In this document: in pieces, positions 8,438 to 16,365 of the stretch
Layout of the letters: every line of letters starts with the position of its first letter
Position numbering within the stretch: the stretch's first letter is position 1
Source: Hirschia litorea
Lineage (GTDB): Bacteria > Pseudomonadota > Alphaproteobacteria > Caulobacterales > Hyphomonadaceae
Direction: 5' to 3'
DNA: 64,000 nt
Assembly: GCF_042665075.1 (NCBI RefSeq)
Contig: NZ_JBHTBR010000005.1
Location: forward strand, 496,001-560,000
Translations under genes and position numbers: made by a program
Notes under the pieces: generated by a model
Database searches by the model: none
What the model was told of the DNA's origin: nothing
Seen by the model: only the letters and a program-made list of their open reading frames with translations

Positions 8438-11059
8438 ATGGATATGGAAAAATTTACTGATCGCGCCCGCACTCTAATCGGCACCGCGCAAACTTCTGCT
8501 CTGGCTGCAGGCCATCAGCAGATCACCTCCGAACATATATTAAACGAGCTTTTTAAAGAGAATGATCAGCTCAGCGCCAATCTTATCCGCGCTGCGGGCG
8601 GTCGCCCAGAACAAGCTCAACAATTGGTCGAAAAAGCCCTCAACGCTATTCCTAGAGTTTCTGGATCAGGCGCAGGTCAGCTCACCATCAGTCAGGGCGC
8701 TGCTGCCCTCCTCACAACTGCACAAGCGGACGCCCAAAAAGCCGGTGACGCCTTCGTCACCGTAGAACGTTTGCTTGTCGCCGCCGCTAAGGGAAACGAT
8801 AAAGCCGCTTCCGCCTTAAAGGATTCAGGTGTTACGCCTCAAGCACTCCAACAGGCTGTTGACCAATTGCGCCAAGGTCGCACAGCCGATAGCGCAAATG
8901 CAGAAGCTGGCTATGAAGCGCTATCTAAATACGCGCTAGACCTTACAGATGCCGCACGCGCTGGTAAGCTAGACCCTGTCATTGGCCGTGACGAGGAGAT
9001 ACGTCGCGCCATTCAAGTTCTCTCCCGCCGCACCAAAAACAACCCTGTTCTCATCGGTGAACCCGGCGTAGGTAAAACAGCCATTGCCGAAGGTCTTGCT
9101 AACCGTATCGTTGATGGGGATGTACCCGAAAGCTTGCGTACTAAACGCTTATTGTCGCTAGACATGGGGGCGCTGATCGCTGGCGCGAAATATCGCGGTG
9201 AATTTGAAGAGCGCCTCAAAGCAGTCCTCAATGAAGTGACCGCAGCTGAAGGCGAAATCATTCTTTTCATAGATGAGATGCATACACTTGTCGGCGCTGG
9301 GAAGTCAGACGGCGCTATGGATGCGTCTAACTTGTTAAAACCTGCCCTCGCCCGTGGTGAACTTCACTGTATCGGGGCAACAACATTGGAAGAATACAAA
9401 AAACACGTTGAAAAAGATGCAGCGCTTGCACGTCGTTTCCAGCCTGTTTTTGTAGAAGAGCCAACTTTAGAAGACACAATTTCTATTTTGCGCGGTCTAA
9501 AAGAAAAATACGAGGTACACCACGGTATCCGTATTTCTGATGCCGCCATTGTGGCAGCTGCAACGCTTTCAAACCGGTATATCACTGATCGTTTCATGCC
9601 TGATAAGGCCATCGACTTGATGGACGAAGCTGCATCACGGTTACGTATGGCAGTGGAATCCAAACCCGAAGAATTGGATGAGATTGACCGCCGATTAATG
9701 CAATTGCGGATCGAAGCTGAAGCCCTCAAGAAAGAGAAAGATGAAGGCTCTAAAGATCGCTTATCAAATATAGATGTTGAAATTCAAACTCTTGAAGCTC
9801 AATCCAACGAGATGACGACAGCTTGGGAGGCTGAAAAATCACGTCTAGGCGGCGCAACACAGGCGAAAGAACAGCTCGACCGCGCCCGCGCAGAACTTGC
9901 TGATGCTGAGCGCCGTGCTGATTGGGAAAAAGCAGGTGAACTTAAATACTCTGCCATTCCGCGTCTTGAAAAACAGATTGCTGACGCTGAAACCGTTGGC
10001 GATAGCGCCACTGGCAGTCTCGTGAAAGAAGTCGTGGATGCAGAAGCAATCGCATCGGTCGTGTCTCGCTGGACAGGTATTCCAGTCGACAAAATGATGG
10101 AAGGTGAACGCGAGAAGCTTTTAGCGATGGAAGAAGGCCTTCGCCAGCGTGTTGTTGGACAGGAAGAAGCCCTCTCCTCTGTTTCAAATGCTGTACGCCG
10201 CGCGCGCGCAGGTCTACAAGACCCCAATCGCCCTATTGGCTCCTTCATGTTTGTGGGTCCGACAGGGGTAGGTAAAACAGAACTTACAAAAGCATTGGCA
10301 GAATTTCTGTTTGATGATGAAAGCGCTGTTTTGCGTCTGGATATGTCTGAATATATGGAGAAACACGCTGTATCACGCATGATCGGCGCACCTCCAGGAT
10401 ATGTTGGATATGAAGAAGGTGGTGCTTTAACAGAAGCCGTGCGCCGTCGCCCATATCAGGTCATCCTGTTTGACGAAATCGAGAAAGCACATCCAGATGT
10501 GTTCAACACTTTATTGCAAGTGCTCGATGATGGTCGCCTGACAGACGGTCAAGGTCGTACTGTTAATTTCAACAATACATTGATCGTCATGACCTCCAAC
10601 CTTGGTGCACACGCATTGGCAAATGATACGTCAGAAACAGATGTGTCAGACGAAGCACGCGAAAGTGTAATGACAGCTATTCAGGGACATTTCCGCCCTG
10701 AATTCCTTAACCGTGTTGATGAAGTTGTTTTCTTCAAACGTCTTGGTCGCGCCGAAATCGACTCCATTGTCAGTGTTCAGCTAAAACGTTTGGATACACT
10801 ACTGGCTGACCGTCGTATCACTATGGATATTGATGAGGACGCAAGGAAATGGCTCGCGGATAAAGGTTATGATCCAGTCTATGGTGCCCGCCCTCTTAAA
10901 CGTGCGATCCAGAAAGAAGTGCAAGATCCACTTGCGCGGATGATTTTGGAAGGCCGTATAAAAGACGGTGAAAATGTAAAAATATCAGTTGAGGATTCTA
11001 AACTCACTCTCAATGGAGTGCCGACAGACCTCATCGGAAAAGCAGGCGCATTCAACTAA
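8438..11059 (+). CDS. clpB: ATP-dependent disaggregase ClpB
   Basis: An 873-residue Hsp100 chaperone of the usual length. It has an N-terminal Clp repeat domain (about 1-145), a first AAA+ module with Walker A GEPGVGKT near residue 207 and Walker B LFIDEMHT, a long coiled-coil middle domain (about 410-530), and a second AAA+ module with GPTGVGKT near 607 and the arginine-finger region FRPEFLNRVDE. The middle domain separates ClpB from ClpA/ClpC. It solubilises aggregated proteins together with DnaK in the cytoplasm. AAAGGGG lies 7 bases before the ATG; a second ATG two codons later is an alternative. It is expected to be heat induced (see the upstream promoter). Confidence 0.98.
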   Translation: MDMEKFTDRARTLIGTAQTSALAAGHQQITSEHILNELFKENDQLSANLIRAAGGRPEQAQQLVEKALNAIPRVSGSGAGQLTISQGAAALLTTAQADAQKAGDAFVTVERLLVAAAKGNDKAASALKDSGVTPQALQQAVDQLRQGRTADSANAEAGYEALSKYALDLTDAARAGKLDPVIGRDEEIRRAIQVLSRRTKNNPVLIGEPGVGKTAIAEGLANRIVDGDVPESLRTKRLLSLDMGALIAGAKYRGEFEERLKAVLNEVTAAEGEIILFIDEMHTLVGAGKSDGAMDASNLLKPALARGELHCIGATTLEEYKKHVEKDAALARRFQPVFVEEPTLEDTISILRGLKEKYEVHHGIRISDAAIVAAATLSNRYITDRFMPDKAIDLMDEAASRLRMAVESKPEELDEIDRRLMQLRIEAEALKKEKDEGSKDRLSNIDVEIQTLEAQSNEMTTAWEAEKSRLGGATQAKEQLDRARAELADAERRADWEKAGELKYSAIPRLEKQIADAETVGDSATGSLVKEVVDAEAIASVVSRWTGIPVDKMMEGEREKLLAMEEGLRQRVVGQEEALSSVSNAVRRARAGLQDPNRPIGSFMFVGPTGVGKTELTKALAEFLFDDESAVLRLDMSEYMEKHAVSRMIGAPPGYVGYEEGGALTEAVRRRPYQVILFDEIEKAHPDVFNTLLQVLDDGRLTDGQGRTVNFNNTLIVMTSNLGAHALANDTSETDVSDEARESVMTAIQGHFRPEFLNRVDEVVFFKRLGRAEIDSIVSVQLKRLDTLLADRRITMDIDEDARKWLADKGYDPVYGARPLKRAIQKEVQDPLARMILEGRIKDGENVKISVEDSKLTLNGVPTDLIGKAGAFN

Positions 11060-11096
11060 ACCTCTTTTAAATTGCCTAAAGACTATAAATTTAAAT

Positions 11097-11136
11097 GCGG
11101 GCGCGGACCAATTAAAGGTCGCGCCCGCTTCCTGTT
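11097..11136 (+). terminator. Rho-independent terminator after clpB
   Basis: A GC-rich 12-13 bp stem with one bulge (gcgggcgcggacc / ggtcgcgcccgc) and a 7-base loop is followed by a T-containing tail, 37 bases after clpB. Confidence 0.75.
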
Positions 11137-11291
11137 TTAACAACACCTCAGACACACCAAAACCAATTGACCATCTCTAGCTGACCGGTTGACACACTCG
11201 CCAACACCAGAGAAATACCACACACTGACCAGTCCATAAGCAGCCCCTATGCATAGCACTCGCGCATGTCGAAACTGCAATTATAACGGAT

Positions 11292-11330
11292 AAAAAACCC
11301 CTCCACACATCAAGTGTAGAGGGGTTTTAA
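11292..11330 (-). terminator. Terminator of the Ala/Glu-rich protein gene
   Basis: A 15-bp stem with one mismatch (aaaacccctccacac / gtgtagaggggtttt) lies 20 bases past the minus-strand gene. T runs occur on both sides, so it may act in both directions. Confidence 0.8.
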
Positions 11331-11348
11331 TTTTAGTTTCTAGAGAGC

Positions 11349-13244
11349 TTAGTCAGCCCTTACAAGGTCACCAGCTTTATCTTCAACTACTTCTTCAACC
11401 TTAGTTTTCGCTTTTTCTTTAAGGTCTGCAGTTAGCTCATCTTTTTTCTCAGCGACAACATCACTTGCAGCTGCTTTAAGATCTGTTGCGATATCTGCTT
11501 TAGCGTCTTCTACAACTTCTTCAGTTGCAATTTCGGCCTCAGCTTCAACATCTGCGCCAACTTCTGCTGCCACATCGGAAGTCACTGTTTCAGCTTCAGT
11601 TTTCACAGTCTCTGTAGCTTCTCCAACAACACCAGATGGTGTTTCTTCTACAGCCGCTGCAGCATCTTCCACCATAGCGTCTGAAGCAGTTTCTGCTTCG
11701 GCGGCAAGGTCAGTTTCAACACCTTCCACGACATCCGTGATTGGTTCTGCTTTTTCAACTTGAACTGCTTCTTCTACAGCCTGTTGTGCAACAGCTTCAG
11801 CTTCAGTTGCGATGTCTGCTTTTGCATCTTCCATTGCTTCAGTTTTAACGTCTTCAACTTCGGCCTCAATGTCAGCAGTCGCAGCTTCTACAGCCTCTTC
11901 AGCAGCAACATCTGCTTCAGTCTGCAGTTCTTCGACAACAGCTTCTTCAGCCGCAGTTACACCTGCAACAGCCTCAGCTTCTGCTGCAATTTCTTCTGTT
12001 GTATCAGCAACAACCTCAGAAACTGCTTCATCTGCAGCTTCAGTCATTTCTGCTTTAGCATCTTCAACTACGTCAGTTGCAACAGCATCAACATCTGCAT
12101 CGAGATTGACGCCTGCTTCATCCGCAACGTCTGCAGCTACTGCGTCCGCTTTTGCGCCGAGTGCATCAACTGAAACCTCTTCTACAGCAGCATCGGCTTG
12201 AACTTCTTCTTTACCGACCTCTTCGCCCAATGCCTCTACCGCAGACTCAACTTCTTCACTTGCATTCTCAGCTGCATCCACAGCAGCTTCTGTACTGTCA
12301 ACGGCAACACCGGCAACTTCAGCTTCCACAGCCTCAGTTGAAATTTCTTCAGCTTCTAAAGCTTCAACTTCCACTACTTCTTCAGCTTCAACCGCCTCAG
12401 CTGCTTCAACTTTAGCAAGAGCTGCATCTGCTTGATCTAGCTTCTCCAGAATGCTCGCGTTTAAGTCATCTGCTTCATATGCTTCGTCTTCTGGCTCATC
12501 AGCAACCATTGGCGCTACTGCAACTGTCTCAACAGTTGTTTCAACTTCCTCAACGATCACATCTTGTACATCAGCTTGAGCATCTACTTCAGTTTCGACA
12601 ACAGCTTCTGCGTCCTCAACTTCTACTTCAACTTCTTCCACGAGCTCAGAAGCTTCGTCAGAAACCTCTGCCTCAACGGCGTCCATTGCATCTTCTGCGT
12701 CAGCTGTTTCCACCATCGCATCAATTTCAGCTTCTGCTTCAGCCATTACATCAGCTTCCGCTTTTATGTCTGCATCAACTTCCACATCTTCAGCAATGTC
12801 AGCGACTTCAGCTTCAACTTCAGTTTCCACTGCTTCTTGAGCAGCTGGTGCGTCCGCATCAACAGTTTGCGCTACAAGGCTAGTGAGAGAATCTTGTTCA
12901 GCCAGAACAGGTGCAGCATTCACAAAAGGAAGATAAAGCCATTTTGATGCTTCGCCGTTTTCAGAGATGCGTGCCCAATCACCTTGTTTTTCATAAACTG
13001 TGATTTCAGCACCAGCACCCAACATTTCATCGAAGTTTGAAGAAATTTCGGCTTGTGAGAATACTGGAATAAACTTTGGTGTAATAGTGAAGTGATTAGT
13101 CACCGCACCTTCAGCTTTCGTACCTTCCGCTTGCGGAGACGTTTTTGCAGCCTCAGCAATAGCGGGCGAAAAACTCATTGCTAAACCTGCGACAGACGCA
13201 AACAACAATGATTTAAGTGTTTTAGATTGCAAACTAGATTTCAT
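11349..13244 (-). CDS. Exported SH3-like protein with very long acidic Ala/Glu/Val low-complexity region
   Basis: A 631-residue protein with a Sec signal peptide (cleavage likely after AIAEA, around residue 32), then one small SH3-like domain (about residues 48-110; ITVYEKQGDWARI and WLYLPFV are typical). The next ~490 residues consist almost entirely of Ala, Glu, Val, Asp and Thr in imperfect repeats such as EAEVE and VEEAV. A short basic, amphipathic tail follows (about 600-631, DLKEKAKTKVEEVVEDKAGD). The long part is strongly negatively charged and probably helical or disordered, with a LEA-like look. A real gene is indicated by the signal peptide, the SH3-like domain, the clear terminator and frame consistency through a highly repetitive sequence. 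The function is unknown; a periplasmic spacer or wall-associated protein is a guess. It is probably monocistronic. Confidence 0.8.
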   Translation of the reverse strand: MKSSLQSKTLKSLLFASVAGLAMSFSPAIAEAAKTSPQAEGTKAEGAVTNHFTITPKFIPVFSQAEISSNFDEMLGAGAEITVYEKQGDWARISENGEASKWLYLPFVNAAPVLAEQDSLTSLVAQTVDADAPAAQEAVETEVEAEVADIAEDVEVDADIKAEADVMAEAEAEIDAMVETADAEDAMDAVEAEVSDEASELVEEVEVEVEDAEAVVETEVDAQADVQDVIVEEVETTVETVAVAPMVADEPEDEAYEADDLNASILEKLDQADAALAKVEAAEAVEAEEVVEVEALEAEEISTEAVEAEVAGVAVDSTEAAVDAAENASEEVESAVEALGEEVGKEEVQADAAVEEVSVDALGAKADAVAADVADEAGVNLDADVDAVATDVVEDAKAEMTEAADEAVSEVVADTTEEIAAEAEAVAGVTAAEEAVVEELQTEADVAAEEAVEAATADIEAEVEDVKTEAMEDAKADIATEAEAVAQQAVEEAVQVEKAEPITDVVEGVETDLAAEAETASDAMVEDAAAAVEETPSGVVGEATETVKTEAETVTSDVAAEVGADVEAEAEIATEEVVEDAKADIATDLKAAASDVVAEKKDELTADLKEKAKTKVEEVVEDKAGDLVRAD

Positions 13245-13439
13245 AATTATCGGCCCCTACCAAATTAAACCGTTATATTGATCCTGATAGATGGAATGAA
13301 TTCCCATCTTCCCAACCGTCACAATAATAACGCGCACATCCGCAAAAAGTTGCAGAATGTTCTAAAGGAATATTAATACTCCATTAGTAATGATTAACTA
13401 AACCTGAATGAAATAAAATCAAGGCAATAAGCGCCTTTA

Positions 13440-14237
13440 CTACAGATCTAAAGTATTAACTTTTGTAAATCCAAATTTTTCTAATACCGGAGCGTAAGCT
13501 TTTCTGTTCGCTTTTCCTCCAGTAAGTAAAACACGCCTATCTGGAGAATGTTTATTTTCTTTTTCTCCCGAAGAGAGCCTCAACACCTGTTTTGCAATCG
13601 CCTCTCCGGTATCAATTATATGCATTACATGCTCAGGGCAGGCTTTCTCAATTTGACTGCGCACGAGCGGAAAATGCGTACAAGCTAACACCAACACATC
13701 TATGCGATGTCCGTTCTCCATCTGAAATAACGGCGCGATGACAGTATCAAAAGCCGCCTGCGATAGCGCTTCACCTCTTACATAACGCTCGGCTAACTCC
13801 ACAAGTCCAGATGTGCCATGGCGCAAGACAGTGATATTCGCTGCGTATTCATGCTCAAGCTTATCAAGATAGGAGCGCCTAATCGTACCCGGCGTCGCTA
13901 AAACGCCGATCACACCCGATGTCGTCAACGCGGCAGCTGGCTTTATTGCCGGAACAGTCCCCACCACAGGGATGTTCACACGCGCGCGTACTCCTTCTAG
14001 CGCCAAAGTGCTGGCCGTATTGCACGCCATCACGAATATATCCGGCTTAGCTTCCTGAATCAGCGCCTCGCACAACATTGGCAAACGTGCTTGCAGTTCT
14101 TCATCCGTCTTCAAGCCATAAGGAAAAAAACCAGCATCAGCCGCATAGTCCACGATGATATGCGGTGCCTGATTTTCAATCGACCTTACTATAGAAAGGC
14201 CACCTACCCCACTGTCAAAGACAAGAACGCGGGTCAT
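13440..14237 (-). CDS. murI: Glutamate racemase
   Basis: A 265-residue enzyme that interconverts L- and D-glutamate for peptidoglycan precursor synthesis in the cytoplasm. The two catalytic cysteines are visible in ACNTAST (Cys72) and ACTHFPL (Cys186), and the N-terminal FDSGVGG carries the conserved Asp8. Its length is normal. The start codon overlaps the stop of aguB by 4 bases (ATGA), so it is translationally coupled to the agmatine-putrescine genes upstream, an unusual partner set for murI. Confidence 0.95.
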   Translation of the reverse strand: MTRVLVFDSGVGGLSIVRSIENQAPHIIVDYAADAGFFPYGLKTDEELQARLPMLCEALIQEAKPDIFVMACNTASTLALEGVRARVNIPVVGTVPAIKPAAALTTSGVIGVLATPGTIRRSYLDKLEHEYAANITVLRHGTSGLVELAERYVRGEALSQAAFDTVIAPLFQMENGHRIDVLVLACTHFPLVRSQIEKACPEHVMHIIDTGEAIAKQVLRLSSGEKENKHSPDRRVLLTGGKANRKAYAPVLEKFGFTKVNTLDL

Positions 14238-15103
14238 GAAAGTCCGTCGGTTGGAGCACCCGAAACCAAGCTTGCATAAAACTCAGGACGGCGATCACGG
14301 AAAAAGCCCCACGCCGCACGCATTTGATCGTTCTCATCCAGATCAAAATTCGCCACTCGCACGCCTTCTTCAACGCGATCCATATCTGTTTGCACTTCTC
14401 CAGTCGCATCACAGATAAAACTTGTACCGTAGAAGAGTTGCCCCTCCTCAAGTCCAACACGGTTTGCTGCTGCTACCGGCACCACATTTGCGACGGCATG
14501 GCCTTGCATTACGCGCCGCCAACGTGCTGCCGTATCCATTTCAAGATCTTGTGGCTCTGCACCGATCGCAGTCGGATAAAGGAGCAAGTCTGCACCTTGC
14601 AATGCCATTGCGCGCGCGCATTCAGGATACCATTGATCCCAGCAAATCCCGACGCCAATGCGACCCTTCTTCGTGTTCCAAACTTTAAAACCTGTATCGC
14701 CTGGACGGAAATAGAATTTTTCTTGATATCCTGGGCCATCTGGAATGTGAGACTTACGATAAACCCCCATCAGACTTCCATCACTATCAATCATCACCAT
14801 GGAGTTGAAATAGTGTGGTCCTGCTTTCTCATAAATAGAGATAGGCATCACAATTCCAAGCTCTTTGGCAATTGGAGCAAAATAGGTCACACATGGATGC
14901 TCACGCCAAGGATATGCGCGCAAAAACTCTTTTTCTTCCTGCGTCTTACAAAAGTATAGCCCTTGAAACAGCTCGGGCAATAGAACAACCCCTGCGCCCA
15001 ATGCAGCTGCTTCCCTTACATGCGTTTCTAGCTTTGTAAGGTTTGCATCCATATCATCGCTAAAAGCAGATTGAACAATACCAACACTCAATGTACGTGC
15101 CAT
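14234..15103 (-). CDS. aguB: N-carbamoylputrescine amidase
   Basis: A 289-residue nitrilase-superfamily amidase. The catalytic triad is Glu44 (LLPELFQG), Lys117 (RKSHIPDG) and Cys154 (GICWDQWYPE). The QSAFSDD start, the DGPGYQEKFYF segment and the C-terminal RAAWGFFRDRRPE closely match AguB, which hydrolyses N-carbamoylputrescine to putrescine, CO2 and ammonia. The ATG at 15103 is chosen because AAGGGG precedes it by 6 bases; a longer in-frame start at 15148 lacks this. It lies 67 bases after aguA on the same strand and overlaps murI by 4 bases. Confidence 0.93.
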   Translation of the reverse strand: MARTLSVGIVQSAFSDDMDANLTKLETHVREAAALGAGVVLLPELFQGLYFCKTQEEKEFLRAYPWREHPCVTYFAPIAKELGIVMPISIYEKAGPHYFNSMVMIDSDGSLMGVYRKSHIPDGPGYQEKFYFRPGDTGFKVWNTKKGRIGVGICWDQWYPECARAMALQGADLLLYPTAIGAEPQDLEMDTAARWRRVMQGHAVANVVPVAAANRVGLEEGQLFYGTSFICDATGEVQTDMDRVEEGVRVANFDLDENDQMRAAWGFFRDRRPEFYASLVSGAPTDGLS

Positions 15104-15170
15104 GCCACGCCCCTTATGCTTGGCTGATTTGCCAGCCAGTAGATTCAAAACTCAGTGCTTCAACGCACAC

Positions 15171-16205
15171 CTATTCTGCAGGTTGCTGTTGAGTGATGCA
15201 ATGAAACGATCCGCCTCCAGTCAAGATATAGTTGGACGGCTGCCCAATGACCTGCCGATCTTTGAATACATCCTGCAAGATAGACACTGCTTCTTCAGCT
15301 GCTTCTTCACTCAACTCGCCATATGTTGGCATCACAACAGATGCATTCCCAATCAGGAAATTCATGTGACTTGCCGGAACAATATCTCCCTCATCATTGA
15401 GATATTTTCCAGGCGAAGGAATTTGCGTCACTTTAAGCTTATTGCCATCGGCGTCCGTTGAATGAACCAACACATCATAGATTGCGTTTAACACATCAGC
15501 ATTTGGATCATCATCACCTGTTGGTGCCTGACACACAACATGGCTGGGCCCCACAAAACGCGCCACATTGTCAACATGGCCGTCCGTATGGTCATTCATC
15601 AAACCACCATCCAACCAAATAACTTTGCGCGCGCCCAACGTTTTTTCCAACGCTGTTTCCGCGTCCACTTCAGATTTCCAATCAGGATTTCTATTCGGAT
15701 TTAGAAGACATTCCCGCGTCGTTAGAAATGTGCCATTTCCATCGCCATCAATAGCGCCGCCTTCTAGGATAAATTCGTGCTGCTCACTGCGCGCATCCGC
15801 CAGCCATGCCACCGCACGGGATACTTTATCGTCATGCTCGTAAATATATTTGCCACCCCAGCCATTCACTCGGAAAGACGCAGCCAATTCATTTGATAAG
15901 AAAATAGGGCCGATATCGCGCAACCAAATATCCCCATAGGGCTGCAAAATGATTTCAGCCAGATCACCAAGCGCCGCATAAGCATTGTCTCTCGCCTCTT
16001 CATTTTTTACGAGCAATTTGACCTTGTCGCCTTTGCGATCATTGCAATCTTCGCTCAAGCTACGGATTAAACCCTCCACTTCGAGACGTGCAAATTTAGC
16101 TTCTGGTGCCCATAAATCATCGCCTGTAGGCCATGCAGTCCACACTGCCGCATGTGGTTCCCATTCAGCGGGCGGCACAAGGTTTTTGTTATTTGCAGTC
16201 GTCAT
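15171..16205 (-). CDS. aguA: Agmatine deiminase
   Basis: A 344-residue enzyme of the peptidyl-arginine-deiminase fold that converts agmatine to N-carbamoylputrescine. Diagnostic features are WPTGDDLW near the N-terminus, WLRDIGP (Asp97), ILEGGAIDGDGNGT, NDHTDGHVDN (His210) and the catalytic cysteine at about residue 336 in GGSFHCITQQQP. The full length is present. With aguB it forms the arginine-decarboxylase-dependent route to putrescine; a speA-type decarboxylase is not in this window. It is the first gene of a three-gene minus-strand operon aguA-aguB-murI. Confidence 0.96.
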   Translation of the reverse strand: MTTANNKNLVPPAEWEPHAAVWTAWPTGDDLWAPEAKFARLEVEGLIRSLSEDCNDRKGDKVKLLVKNEEARDNAYAALGDLAEIILQPYGDIWLRDIGPIFLSNELAASFRVNGWGGKYIYEHDDKVSRAVAWLADARSEQHEFILEGGAIDGDGNGTFLTTRECLLNPNRNPDWKSEVDAETALEKTLGARKVIWLDGGLMNDHTDGHVDNVARFVGPSHVVCQAPTGDDDPNADVLNAIYDVLVHSTDADGNKLKVTQIPSPGKYLNDEGDIVPASHMNFLIGNASVVMPTYGELSEEAAEEAVSILQDVFKDRQVIGQPSNYILTGGGSFHCITQQQPAE

Positions 16206-16304
16206 TTACGAGAAATCTTTCAACTAAGCGCAATAGAAAAACGCGATAAATCAATCCTGTTTCACATATGGGTCAATGCGTCCCAAAAGAGAAGACCTTA
16301 CATA

Positions 16305-16336
16305 GAAAAAGGGCGGCACCCTTAGATGCCGCCCTC
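16305..16336 (-). terminator. Terminator of the Oar-type TonB receptor gene
   Basis: A perfect 9-bp GC-rich stem (agggcggca / tgccgccct) with an 8-base loop lies 30 bases past the minus-strand receptor gene, with T residues on the minus strand after the stem. Confidence 0.85.
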
Positions 16337-16365
16337 TTCTTTAGTCTGTCAAAATCTAAGCAAGC

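Noticed and set aside
9799..10380. A 193-codon minus-strand open frame opposite clpB
   Set aside because: It overlaps the highly conserved ClpB middle and second AAA+ region and has no independent support.
11760..12947. Several long plus-strand open frames opposite the Ala/Glu-rich gene
   Set aside because: They are by-products of the low-complexity DNA of the minus-strand gene, consist of Ser/Cys/Phe or Leu/Gln runs, and lack ribosome-binding sites.
13372..13386. Near-match to a CtrA site (TTAATACTCCATTAG) upstream of the Ala/Glu-rich gene
   Set aside because: Only the left TTAA half is exact and it lies about 130 bases from the start codon, so chance is likely in this AT-rich stretch.
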